The notes beneath the pieces were generated by a model. It made no database searches. It was given only the letters and a program-made list of their open reading frames with translations, and was not told the origin of the DNA. Of a DNA stretch of 41,123 bases, positions 23,353 to 31,603 are shown piece after piece. Numbering within the stretch: the first letter of the stretch is position 1; each line of letters starts with the position of its first letter. Location: contig JANWXY010000032.1 of NCBI GenBank assembly GCA_025057135.1, positions 1 to 41,123 on the forward strand. Direction: 5' to 3'. Position numbers and translations under genes: made by a program. Source of the stretch: Bacteroidia bacterium. GTDB taxonomy: Bacteria > Bacteroidota > Bacteroidia > SpSt-205.

Positions 23353-23385
23353 GGGCGCGCCAGCGCCTTTGGCGCTGGCGCGCCC
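23353..23385. repeat. perfect 15-bp GC-rich inverted repeat with 3-nt loop
   Basis: GGGCGCGCCAGCGCC (23353-23367), TTT (23368-23370), GGCGCTGGCGCGCCC (23371-23385). Followed on the plus strand by AAAAA; on the minus strand, T5 precedes it. It lies in the gap between the GH57 gene (ends 23417) and the M28 gene (starts 23265), both read leftward. It could be a REP-like element, an mRNA-stabilising hairpin or a transcription stop for the glycogen operon, though the T run is on the wrong side for a classical terminator of the leftward genes. Confidence 0.85.
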
Positions 23386-23416
23386 AAAAACACCCCCCAC
23401 ACCCTTCCATACAAAC

Positions 23417-24637
23417 TCATGCAGAGTCACTTCTTTCTACAATAGGGTCCGAAGCATACTTCCGCACCCGCTCCCGAAAGTCAGCCAGCACATTCATGTA
23501 GGTTACATAAGCCTCGTAAGGGGAGTTATATGGATTGAAGTACTTATGCACATCGCCGTCCGAAAAAAACTTCGTGCACATGTAGTAGAAATGGTCACTG
23601 GTCTGCAGACGCAGCCAGTCACGCTGAACAGCCTCATCTTGTATGCTTTGAACCTCATCCTCCAGGGCGTAGAGCGTCTCAAATGCATCCGTTTGAAGCT
23701 CGTTGCCAAGCCATGCAGTTAGGTCCCGTTCAGAATCAGCCCACGATAAAGGCATGGGTACAGAGAGTTTAGCCGCAGGCTTATGACGCTCTAATATCTG
23801 AGAGGGAGTGAGAAAGACCCCATATCCTTCGGACAACATGAGATTGACCCAGTGTTCAAAGAACTCAAATATACCTGTCTCAACCCACTGATGCTCCCCA
23901 AAAGTTTCGTAATCCATGAAGAGATTGATAAGCTGCTGCTCTGCGGGAATATCGGCTATCCATCGCGCATATTTCTCAGCTGTCAGAGGCCATTCACTCC
24001 ATTCCCGATTAGAAAAGCGGAAAGCCACATCATCGCTGAGTTTGTAGTTTCGTAGGAGCAGTTTGAGTGGAGCAGCGGCACTTTCATATAGATAGTTCGG
24101 ACTGCGCCACCCAAGGAGAGCATCAGCCCCCTCTGCTAAAATCGCTTTGAAGCCCATCTGTCCAACCCACTGCGCGACTTGGTCATAATAGACCAGCTCA
24201 GTATTCCGAAAGACCGATGGCTGCTGCTCAAATAGACTCTGCATAAGTTTTACATGCTTTTTGACCTGCCGCTCAAACTCCCTCTTAGACTTAAGCGCAG
24301 CTAAACTATGCGCATAGGTCTCGCCGATAAACTCTACCCCCCCCGTTTCCGCAAGCTTCTGAAAGCTCACCAAAACCTCCGGAGCATAAAGCTGCATCTG
24401 CTCTATGGCAGTACCACTGACAGCAAAAGCCACGGAAAATCTCTCTTTTCCCCATTTCTCTATCAAACGATGGAGAAGGTCATTCATAGGAAGGTAGCAT
24501 TTGCGGGCGATACGCTGAAGGAGCAGGCGATTATTCAGTTCATGATAGTAGTCTTGCGAAGCCCCTATATCAAAAAAGCGGTAGATTCGCAAACGAAAGG
24601 GCTGATGCACCTGAAAGTATAGACATATATGTTTCAT
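23417..24637 (-). CDS. GH57 alpha-glucan-acting glycoside hydrolase
   Basis: A 406-aa intracellular glycoside hydrolase family 57 enzyme (alpha-amylase/4-alpha-glucanotransferase type). The N-terminus MKHICLYFQVHQPFRL is the family start; the likely nucleophile Glu is in GGVEFIGETYAHSL, and the acid/base Asp in NLFMDYETFGEHQW. A helical C-terminal domain follows. It has no signal peptide. ATG 24637 overlaps the stop of the glycosyltransferase gene by 4 nt. The GH133-GT4-GH57 order is a known conserved Bacteroidota cluster for cytoplasmic glycogen or malto-oligosaccharide metabolism. Confidence 0.9.
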   Translation of the reverse strand: MKHICLYFQVHQPFRLRIYRFFDIGASQDYYHELNNRLLLQRIARKCYLPMNDLLHRLIEKWGKERFSVAFAVSGTAIEQMQLYAPEVLVSFQKLAETGGVEFIGETYAHSLAALKSKREFERQVKKHVKLMQSLFEQQPSVFRNTELVYYDQVAQWVGQMGFKAILAEGADALLGWRSPNYLYESAAAPLKLLLRNYKLSDDVAFRFSNREWSEWPLTAEKYARWIADIPAEQQLINLFMDYETFGEHQWVETGIFEFFEHWVNLMLSEGYGVFLTPSQILERHKPAAKLSVPMPLSWADSERDLTAWLGNELQTDAFETLYALEDEVQSIQDEAVQRDWLRLQTSDHFYYMCTKFFSDGDVHKYFNPYNSPYEAYVTYMNVLADFRERVRKYASDPIVERSDSA

Positions 24638-25911
24638 ACGGAGAGGGTCTTGTAAGCTTCTATGACACGAGCACTGGAGCGTTCCCACTGTAGCTGAGAG
24701 AGTTCAGCCTGAGCATGACGGATAAAAAAGGGACGGATTCCCTTATATCGCAGGACGCCGTAAATAAGGTCAGCCAATCCGTCCACATCCCAGAAATCTA
24801 CCATCAGGGCATGAGGAAGCACTTCTGCAACGCCAGACTGACGGGAGATGATCACGGGTACGCCGGCTCTCAGGGCTTCCAGAGCAGATATACCAAAAGG
24901 CTCAGAGACAGAGGGCATGACATATACATCACTCAAATCAAATAGCCGTTCTACTTCGGCTGGGGGCAAAAACCCCGTAAAACTGAAGCGGGCACCGAGA
25001 CGCAATTGTGCTACACGCCGGATGATCCCTCGTAAAAGGTCACCCGTTCCTGCCATTACAAAGTGAGCCTCGGGTAGATACGAGGCTAAACGAGCCGCAG
25101 CTTCCACGAAGTATTCTGGTCCTTTCTGATAGGTGACTCGTCCTAAAAAGGTAACCACTTTACGAGTAGTAGGGGGACGCTCAAAAGGCTGACGGTCTTT
25201 GGGGAGAACGGCGTTATGAATAGCCCAAATCTTTTCAGGCGAAATGCCGTATTTCTCTATGATGAGGGAACGGGTATAAAAGCTCACTGCAATCACCAGA
25301 TCAGCCCCTTCCATCCCCATTTGCTCAATCGCACGAATTTGAGGATTGGGATTTTCGCCAGAGCGGTCATATTCTGTCGCATGGACGTGGACCACCAGAG
25401 GCTTTCCTGTTTTTTCTTTCAGCCAAAGCCCGCCTAAGTAGGTAAGCCAATCATGCGCATGAATAATATCAAACTCTTCTCGCTCAGCGAGATGGCTCAC
25501 AGCGTAGGCGTATCGGTAGACTTCGTTCAGGAGGTCAGTACCATATTTCCCAGAAAACTCTAATCTCAGCGTGCCCTCGCTACTAACGGAGACAGGTTCG
25601 GGCACGGCTTCAAAGTGCAGTTCAGGCTCTAAAAGCTGCTCTAAATAAGGCCCGAGCACGGTGCGAACACCATAAAAGGTGACCTGATGCCAGAAAGGCG
25701 GCAGAGAAACGCTCTGCGTAAAGGGAATGTCTATTTCATTAGCACCGAGTAGTCGGTAGCCATTGGGGGGCTCATCTCCTGTACGCAGCGGCATGACGAA
25801 AGTCACCTTTACCCCATGATGAACGAGCCCTCTCACAAGCCCATAACACGCCACAGCCAATCCACCAGCAATACGCGGAGGAAACTCCCATCCCAACATC
25901 AGAACTTTCAT
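24634..25911 (-). CDS. GT4-type glycogen synthase-like glycosyltransferase
   Basis: A 425-aa GT-B fold glycosyltransferase. The start MKVLMLGWEFPPRIAGGLAVA (quoted to 21 in the chain by its first part MKVLMLGWEFPP and GGLA) resembles glycogen synthases and GT4 enzymes; HAHDWLTYLGG lies in the acceptor domain. The nucleotide-sugar domain has FLGRVTYQKGPEYFVEAA and the retaining-enzyme motif PSVSEPFGISALEALRAGVPVI with its Glu pair. Context makes an alpha-glucan chain-extending role likely. ATG 25911 overlaps the debranching enzyme stop by 4 nt; upstream in-frame starts would lie inside that gene. No branching enzyme or ADP-glucose pyrophosphorylase is in the window. Confidence 0.88.
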   Translation of the reverse strand: MKVLMLGWEFPPRIAGGLAVACYGLVRGLVHHGVKVTFVMPLRTGDEPPNGYRLLGANEIDIPFTQSVSLPPFWHQVTFYGVRTVLGPYLEQLLEPELHFEAVPEPVSVSSEGTLRLEFSGKYGTDLLNEVYRYAYAVSHLAEREEFDIIHAHDWLTYLGGLWLKEKTGKPLVVHVHATEYDRSGENPNPQIRAIEQMGMEGADLVIAVSFYTRSLIIEKYGISPEKIWAIHNAVLPKDRQPFERPPTTRKVVTFLGRVTYQKGPEYFVEAAARLASYLPEAHFVMAGTGDLLRGIIRRVAQLRLGARFSFTGFLPPAEVERLFDLSDVYVMPSVSEPFGISALEALRAGVPVIISRQSGVAEVLPHALMVDFWDVDGLADLIYGVLRYKGIRPFFIRHAQAELSQLQWERSSARVIEAYKTLSV

Positions 25912-27752
25912 AAAACTTTCAGGATGAAGGCTAACCGAAGTATCTCGGCTACGCTCCAAGCTTGCGCAGGTGACCCGCAGGGCACATGAGGAGCATCCCC
26001 AGTGTAAATCTCGGATAGAGTACCCCATCCATAAGCATACAGGGCTTCTTCCAAACCGTTGAAGAGCCTAATCAAGGATGGCTTAGCGGCATCTCCCCAG
26101 AGAGCATATTTCGCATCGGCATAGCTCCCAAGAAGCCAGAGCCATGCCGTACCATTGTGATAAGCTAAGTCACGTTCTACAGATGTACCCTCGTATCTAC
26201 CCCTATAAGCCGGGTCCGCAGGTGAAAGAGTACGCAAACCTCTGGGTGTAAGTAGGTGCTTTTCTATCGTATCCACGATTAGCTCAGCTATTTTTTCACT
26301 TATCGGTCTGTATGGTAGAGATGCGGCGAAGATTTGATTTGGGCGAATCTGCCAGCTTACTTCACTCCCTTCACGCCAATCGGCCAAGTATCCCTGCGAT
26401 TTCTCCCAGAAAGTAGGCTTGAAAGATTCTAAGACTTTGCGAGCGAGTAACCCCCAACGCCAACGTACCCCCTCCTGAGAAGCCGCATCCGCAACAAACC
26501 GTAAGGCAGCATACCATAAGGCATTCAACTCTATGAGTGCCCCTCTTCGCTCCACCACAGGCTTCTGATCCACCACGGCATCCATCCATGAAGGTGGCGG
26601 GAATTTTTCTGTATATAGCAGCCCATCGTTACGAGCCAAACGCTGCAGATATCCCACCAGCACTTGAAGTATAGCCTCTCCATAACGCTTCCAAAGAACC
26701 TCAGCAGAAAGACCGAGTTTATGCGCTTGAATGATAGACCATATCCACCACAGGCCCGTATCCTCTGCGCTATAGTCGCTGGGGAAAGCGTTGGGAAACT
26801 TTCCTTCTGAAGTCAGATACCTTAGCGCCGTGTCTGTAATACGATAAAAGCGCTCCTCCTCCCCACGCGCCAGGGTAAGCCCCGGCAAACTAATAAACGT
26901 ATCTCGCCCCCAGACACCAAACCATGGATGTCCAGCGATCACATACTCTCCGCTGGCATCCCTGAGAAAAAACTCATCTGCCGCAGTAAAAAGCGTCTGA
27001 GAGAGCGTTTGATGAAATAAACGCTCTCCGGGCAGCTCGTAAGAAAGGCTCGGACGACCCGCAGGGCTCAGAGCAATCACAACTTCGCCAGGTCCATGTA
27101 GCCGCCACTCCCAACACTCTGTGGCTGTAAGGCGCTCAGTAGCCTCGTACCCCCTCTGAGCTTCCTCAGGATAATACACGCCCTCATACACATACGGCCA
27201 AGGAATAAAGCGCGGCGAAGGCCTACTCTCAAAGTTCAGGACTATGTCTTGAGGGAAATAAATGGTATGCCCCTGGCGCTCTACTTGAGCCTTTTCCGTC
27301 TGCAGCTCATGCCACAGGCGAGCCGCCCATAAAGGTATCCACCGAAAAAGTACCTCCGCCGAAAAGCGATACCGAAAAATCCACAGAGGCTCTGTTGGAG
27401 AAAGATAAACAGACTTTTCCACGGAAAGGTCTCCAATACGATAGACCCATTTCCATACGGCTCCCGCTCGGAAGCTCTGCAGATGACGATAACCCTCCCA
27501 GACAAGCTTTTGGTGAAAGTACTGAGTGGTCAGCAGAAAAGTGCCTTCTCGTAGGTGGAGCTCTTCTTGCATTTGCGGTAAGAGCTCATAGCGCCGGAAG
27601 TCGCGCCAAAGGGATAGCCAACTGTGATACTTTCGTGTCGGACATCCCCAAAGGGTCGTAGCGGCAAAGCCTCCCCACGAAGTGGAGCGAATCAGCTCCC
27701 GCCTCAGCGACCAGTGAGGCTCAATCAGAGGCATACGCGCCACTTCCCGCAT
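25908..27752 (-). CDS. glycogen debranching enzyme (amylo-alpha-1,6-glucosidase, GH133-like)
   Basis: Hydrolyses alpha-1,6 branch points of glycogen. The 614-aa cytoplasmic protein has an N-terminal beta-sandwich domain that opens with the family motif TTLWGCPTRKYHSWLS, and a C-terminal (alpha/alpha)6 barrel with VIAGHPWFGVWGRDTFISLPGL, TDTALRYL, NAFPSDYSAEDTGLWWIW, and the closing YEGTSVERDLAYHNGTAWLWL and TGDAPHVPCGSPAQAWSVAEIL. These match the archaeal/bacterial GDE-C family. It leads a three-gene operon with the glycosyltransferase and GH57 genes. ATG 27752 is 4 nt after an exact TACCTTTG box. Confidence 0.93.
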   Translation of the reverse strand: MREVARMPLIEPHWSLRRELIRSTSWGGFAATTLWGCPTRKYHSWLSLWRDFRRYELLPQMQEELHLREGTFLLTTQYFHQKLVWEGYRHLQSFRAGAVWKWVYRIGDLSVEKSVYLSPTEPLWIFRYRFSAEVLFRWIPLWAARLWHELQTEKAQVERQGHTIYFPQDIVLNFESRPSPRFIPWPYVYEGVYYPEEAQRGYEATERLTATECWEWRLHGPGEVVIALSPAGRPSLSYELPGERLFHQTLSQTLFTAADEFFLRDASGEYVIAGHPWFGVWGRDTFISLPGLTLARGEEERFYRITDTALRYLTSEGKFPNAFPSDYSAEDTGLWWIWSIIQAHKLGLSAEVLWKRYGEAILQVLVGYLQRLARNDGLLYTEKFPPPSWMDAVVDQKPVVERRGALIELNALWYAALRFVADAASQEGVRWRWGLLARKVLESFKPTFWEKSQGYLADWREGSEVSWQIRPNQIFAASLPYRPISEKIAELIVDTIEKHLLTPRGLRTLSPADPAYRGRYEGTSVERDLAYHNGTAWLWLLGSYADAKYALWGDAAKPSLIRLFNGLEEALYAYGWGTLSEIYTGDAPHVPCGSPAQAWSVAEILRLAFILKVL

Positions 27753-27756
27753 GCTG

Positions 27757-27764
27757 CAAAGGTA
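27757..27764 (-). promoter_or_regulatory. -7 box TACCTTTG of the glycogen operon
   Basis: Exact TAnnTTTG, then CAGC and ATG 27752. Leaderless mRNA predicted for debranching enzyme-glycosyltransferase-GH57. Confidence 0.7.
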
Positions 27765-27873
27765 GCCTTATAGTTTGAGCGAGAAAACTGAGAATGTCAG
27801 ATGAAGAAATAGTGCTTTGTGTGGGAAAACTGAACAAATGCCTCTGCCCCGAGAAACCCATCCCCGCATGTAG

Positions 27874-27948
27874 TGGGCTGTGGAGGAGTCGAACCTCCGA
27901 CCTCTGCTCTGTCAAAGCAGCGCTCTAAACCAACTGAGCTAACAGCCC
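27874..27948 (-). tRNA. tRNA-Val (anticodon GAC)
   Basis: Complete cloverleaf on the minus strand: acceptor GGGCTGT/ACAGCCC, D-arm GCTC/GAGC, anticodon stem CTGCT/AGCAG with loop TTGACAG (GAC, Val), T-arm GGAGG/CCTCC with TTCGACT loop. CCA is not encoded. It begins 6 nt behind the rpsA stop codon and has no clear -7 box of its own, so it is probably cut from the rpsA transcript. Confidence 0.96.
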
Positions 27949-27954
27949 GTAGAA

Positions 27955-29673
27955 TTACTGATTAGATTGCGAAAGGAGCGCCCTGAGCTGGGCTATCGCT
28001 TCTAAATCACCGAGCTTTTGACGAGAAGCGACTCGCGTACTCGGCTCAATAGGAGCTGCTTCTTCTGCGGCTTCGTCTTTCTTCTTCTTACTTTTTCGTG
28101 CCGGACGCTGAGCAGCTTGCGCCAAGACTATAGTACGATTCTGCTCATCCAGTTCAATCACCTTGAAGAGCACCGTCTCACCTTCTTTGGGCATTTCACC
28201 CGTAGGAGACTTCAAATAGTGGATTGGGCAAAAACCTTCCACCCCGAAAGCCAGCTCTACCTGAGCGCCCACATCGGTGATACGACTAATTAGCCCTTCA
28301 TGATAGCTTTCAGGATGGAATACCGACCTAATCATCTCCCATGGGTCTTCCGAAAGCTGTTTATATCCGAGGCGTAGGCGCTTATTCGCAGCATCAACAT
28401 CCAGTACTACAACTTCTATTTCTTGCCCACGGCGCAATATCTCAGACGGGTGTCGCACGCGGCGTATCCAAGAAAGGTCTCTCACATTTACAAATCCCTC
28501 CACCCCCGGTTCCAGCTCCACGAATGCACCGATAGCCGTGTAGTTTTTGACTACACCTTTATGAGTGGAGCCGACTGGATACCGCTCCGCAGCATGGAGC
28601 CATGGATCTGGCGATAGCTGTTTTACACTCAGAGTAAGCCGTTGAGTCTCCGGTTCAAACTGAATGACCTTGGCTTGAATCTTATCTCCAACCTTGTAAA
28701 GTTTAGCTACCTCTACGGGTGTAGCCGACCATGATAGCTCAAAGACTGGTAGGAGCCCTTCAATTCCAGGAATGACTTCAACCGTGACCCCGTAGTCAGC
28801 TATGGCTACGATTGTCCCTTCTATCACGGCACCGACTTGGAGCCAATCCGGTGGAGCTTCCCATGGGTTAGGGTAAAGCTGCTTGATCCCAAGATTGACG
28901 CGCCCCGTATCAGGATCATAATCTAAGACCACCACCTGCACTTTATCTCCGATTTTGTACAGCTCCTCAGGATGCGAGACTCGCCCCCAGGATAAATCGC
29001 TCACATGGACTAACCCGTCCATTACCCCTCCAAGGTCTACAAAGATACCAAATGAAGCCACATTTTTGACCACCCCTTCCAGCACTTGACCCCGCTCCAG
29101 GATGTTTAGGATTCGCTCTTTCTGACGAGCCAGCTCCTCCTCCATGAGCGTTTTGTGCGATACCACCACATTGTATTGAGCTGGATTGATTTTGACGACT
29201 TTGAACCTCATGCGCTTACCCAGTAGCTCTTCATAAGTGTCAGAGGCTCTGAGAGGCTTGAGGTCCACCTGAGAGCCAGGTAGGAATGCCTCTATCCCAC
29301 CGATATCCACTACGAATCCACCTTTAGTTCGTCGGCGAATAACTCCTTCTATCGGAGTGTCGTTTTGGAGAGCTTGCTGGATAAACTCCCAGGTGCGTAG
29401 AGAATGCGCTAAGCGGCGCGATATGCGCATACCTCCATCGTGCGCATCAGCCGTTTCCACATAAACCTCTATCTCATCTCCGGGACGCGGTGGCGGCTCA
29501 TCCGAGGCCCATTCAGATAAAGGAATATGCCCTTCTGCTTTGTGTCCGATAGAGACAAGCACTTCACTTTTATCTACGGCAACGATGCGCCCCTTTACTA
29601 TGGCATTTTGAATCCTCGGGGGCGAATACGACTCATACAGCTGCTTCAAATCAATCTCGGAGGCTTGGCTCAT
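27955..29673 (-). CDS. rpsA: 30S ribosomal protein S1
   Basis: A 572-aa protein with six S1 RNA-binding repeats (approximately residues 22-88, 108-172, 195-265, 280-352, 367-439 and 454-520), followed by a Lys-rich tail (KSKKKK) and an acidic/Ala stretch. S1 binds single-stranded mRNA and recruits it to the small subunit, which matters for mRNAs without Shine-Dalgarno sequences. Repeat 3 shows the most canonical form, VVKNVASFGIFVDLGG and GLVHVSDLSWGRVSHPEE. ATG 29673 lies 7 nt after an exact TAACTTTG box. tRNA-Val follows 6 nt after the stop. It could be called an S1-domain protein, but the six repeats and size fit true bacterial S1. Confidence 0.94.
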   Translation of the reverse strand: MSQASEIDLKQLYESYSPPRIQNAIVKGRIVAVDKSEVLVSIGHKAEGHIPLSEWASDEPPPRPGDEIEVYVETADAHDGGMRISRRLAHSLRTWEFIQQALQNDTPIEGVIRRRTKGGFVVDIGGIEAFLPGSQVDLKPLRASDTYEELLGKRMRFKVVKINPAQYNVVVSHKTLMEEELARQKERILNILERGQVLEGVVKNVASFGIFVDLGGVMDGLVHVSDLSWGRVSHPEELYKIGDKVQVVVLDYDPDTGRVNLGIKQLYPNPWEAPPDWLQVGAVIEGTIVAIADYGVTVEVIPGIEGLLPVFELSWSATPVEVAKLYKVGDKIQAKVIQFEPETQRLTLSVKQLSPDPWLHAAERYPVGSTHKGVVKNYTAIGAFVELEPGVEGFVNVRDLSWIRRVRHPSEILRRGQEIEVVVLDVDAANKRLRLGYKQLSEDPWEMIRSVFHPESYHEGLISRITDVGAQVELAFGVEGFCPIHYLKSPTGEMPKEGETVLFKVIELDEQNRTIVLAQAAQRPARKSKKKKDEAAEEAAPIEPSTRVASRQKLGDLEAIAQLRALLSQSNQ

Positions 29674-29680
29674 GTGGGCG

Positions 29681-29688
29681 CAAAGTTA
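29681..29688 (-). promoter_or_regulatory. -7 box TAACTTTG of rpsA
   Basis: Exact TAnnTTTG, 7 nt before ATG 29673. Transcription would start at or within a base or two of the start codon. Confidence 0.65.
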
Positions 29689-29696
29689 GCAAAAAC

Positions 29697-31400
29697 TCAC
29701 GGTAAATGAAGACGCAAACCGTAATAAGTCCCCTCCGATTCGGCTCTCAGAAAGTATGTTCCCGTGGGCTGAGCGGGAATAGCTAACTGCTTCTGCTTTT
29801 TCCAATAGTTAGCCTCTGCCACAGGTGAGGCCCACACCTTATTACCCTTGTCGTCGTATAACGAAAATGCCAACCGAGTCGGCATTTTATCAGGCATTCT
29901 CCACCGCAAAGCATAGGTATAGGGCCCCGTCGGCACCAGCTCAAACATCAGCCCGAGATTAGGGCTTGTAAGCCTCTGCCATAGAGGTGGAGGTAATACC
30001 TTATCCCCTGAACGGCAAACCATCCGACTGATAAGGCCCTTTTCTACTCCTATCAGAGATACCACCGCAGAATCTGGATAAAACTCCACTAACCCAAAAG
30101 CCGGCCGAAAGTGCTTCTGGGTGATACCCTGTCCTCCCCGATTGAATATACTGATGCCGAGACGCCTGGCAAGCTGATAGGAGCGTTTGATAGTTTTACC
30201 TATCCCCCCAGTCATCAGCTCGGGAAAGCCTCCCATCGTCCCATCTTCCAAGGTACCGATGTGTGTATCTCCACTGACGAAGAGAACCCCTCTGATATCC
30301 TTCTGCCAGCACCATGATAAAAGGGTATCTTGATCCGCCGGATAGCCTGCCCATGTATCTGCGATGTACCCAGCGACAAAAATCGCAGGAACTTTCAGAA
30401 TGCCAGCGACTAATGATAACTTCTGTTCTGGCATCGCTAAGGCTTGATGGATAAAAAGTTGCAGGTTTCGGTTATAGGTTACGCCCGAGAGGATCACTTT
30501 CCAACGAGCGGAACTTTTAGCCAGAGCACCTAAGAGCCATTCCCTTTGCCGCTGACCCAAAATAGTTATCTCTGGTCTGGGACGGAAATAATACCGTCCT
30601 AACTCCCCCATCTCAAAGACACGCATAGTGCCCGTACGAGCGCTTCTATTATCCAAGAGAAAAAACTCCACATCTCCCCATCGGAAACTTTGAAACAGCG
30701 CCTCAGTAGAGTCAATAAACTCATAATGAGGAAAATACGCTGCGTAAGCCCGCATGGCATTTGTACGTATCACTGGGTCAAATGGATAATCCCCCACTGG
30801 CAACTTCAATGTTCTATATTGCGCCCGATAATCTCGTCCAGTATTATCTGCGGCAAAATCGTGGTCATCGTACATATAAGACCAAGGAGCTATCGCATAC
30901 AACGAACGCATATAAGGGTCTGTAAATCGCTTCTGATACAGACGCCTGAGCCGCTCCCAGTCTTTGGGGAAAAAGTTGGTCTTCGGAGGAAATTCTTTCT
31001 CAGTCGTATCTGGATACCCCCAATCACCCAAATGAATTATCAAATGGGGCTCGTATCGGGCGAGCAGCTCGTAAGCCCTGAGTTGGTCTTTGCTTTCGGG
31101 GGATATATCATGGCAAGATATGAAAGCTACCCTGAGCGGACTGACTGGTGGGGTATGGAAAGCGCCTGTAATCTGTCGCCCATCCGATAAGCGGACCTCG
31201 TATGTATAACGAGTGGCAGGTCTGAGATTCGTAAGAGCAAGGCGAATAGGCGGCTCTGATACAGATAAAGACTTTGAGACGAGACTTCCGACAGAGACTT
31301 CAGCACGCGTATCCCATATGTAGAGATGAGCGGAAGTATCACTGACCCCCCCCACGATGACCTGAGCCCATAGGCATCCAAAAAGAGAGAGGATATACAC
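29697..31400 (-). CDS. PhoD-like secreted metallophosphatase
   Basis: A 567-aa exported phosphatase/phosphodiesterase. After a short signal peptide (residues 1-12, ending LWA/Q) comes a PhoD N-terminal Ig-like domain, then the calcineurin-like core: VAFISCHDIS, LIIHLGDWGYPDT, MYDDHDFAADNTG, LLDNRSAR and VLFVSGDTHIG. The last about 80 residues form a beta-rich module ending GTYFLRAESEGTYYGLRLHLP, which resembles a type IX secretion sorting domain (inference). The only usable start is GTG 31400, because the signal peptide begins there. This lies 3 nt after the last base of tRNA-Phe, so the mRNA 5' end is probably made by tRNA 3' processing. The signal peptide oddly has no positive residue at its front. 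Confidence 0.85.
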   Translation of the reverse strand: MYILSLFGCLWAQVIVGGVSDTSAHLYIWDTRAEVSVGSLVSKSLSVSEPPIRLALTNLRPATRYTYEVRLSDGRQITGAFHTPPVSPLRVAFISCHDISPESKDQLRAYELLARYEPHLIIHLGDWGYPDTTEKEFPPKTNFFPKDWERLRRLYQKRFTDPYMRSLYAIAPWSYMYDDHDFAADNTGRDYRAQYRTLKLPVGDYPFDPVIRTNAMRAYAAYFPHYEFIDSTEALFQSFRWGDVEFFLLDNRSARTGTMRVFEMGELGRYYFRPRPEITILGQRQREWLLGALAKSSARWKVILSGVTYNRNLQLFIHQALAMPEQKLSLVAGILKVPAIFVAGYIADTWAGYPADQDTLLSWCWQKDIRGVLFVSGDTHIGTLEDGTMGGFPELMTGGIGKTIKRSYQLARRLGISIFNRGGQGITQKHFRPAFGLVEFYPDSAVVSLIGVEKGLISRMVCRSGDKVLPPPLWQRLTSPNLGLMFELVPTGPYTYALRWRMPDKMPTRLAFSLYDDKGNKVWASPVAEANYWKKQKQLAIPAQPTGTYFLRAESEGTYYGLRLHLP

Positions 31401-31403
31401 CCG

Positions 31404-31476
31404 TGGTGACGGGCGGATTCGAACCGCCGACCCCCAGATTTTCAGTCTGGTGCTCTACCGACTGAGCTACATCACC
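31404..31476 (-). tRNA. tRNA-Phe (anticodon GAA)
   Basis: Cloverleaf on the minus strand: acceptor GGTGATG/CGTCACC (one G-T type pair), D-arm GCTC/GAGC, anticodon stem CCAGA/TCTGG with loop CTGAAAA (GAA, Phe), T-arm GGCGG/CCGCC with TTCGAAT loop. CCA not encoded. TACATTTG box at 31484-31491. The PhoD-like gene begins 3 nt behind the 3' end. Confidence 0.96.
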
Positions 31477-31483
31477 AGCCCCG

Positions 31484-31491
31484 CAAATGTA
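31484..31491 (-). promoter_or_regulatory. -7 box TACATTTG of tRNA-Phe (and the PhoD-like gene)
   Basis: Exact TAnnTTTG, 7 nt before the tRNA 5' end. It appears to serve both the tRNA and the coding gene directly behind it. Confidence 0.7.
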
Positions 31492-31603
31492 CAACATCTC
31501 TCTGATTCATGCTTTCCTTCCCTTAGCCTACTCACTCAAAAGATACGGACAGCTTATTAGCTCCTGTATGCTCTACCTCTCTCAAAAGGAGCCGAATAGA
31601 CCT

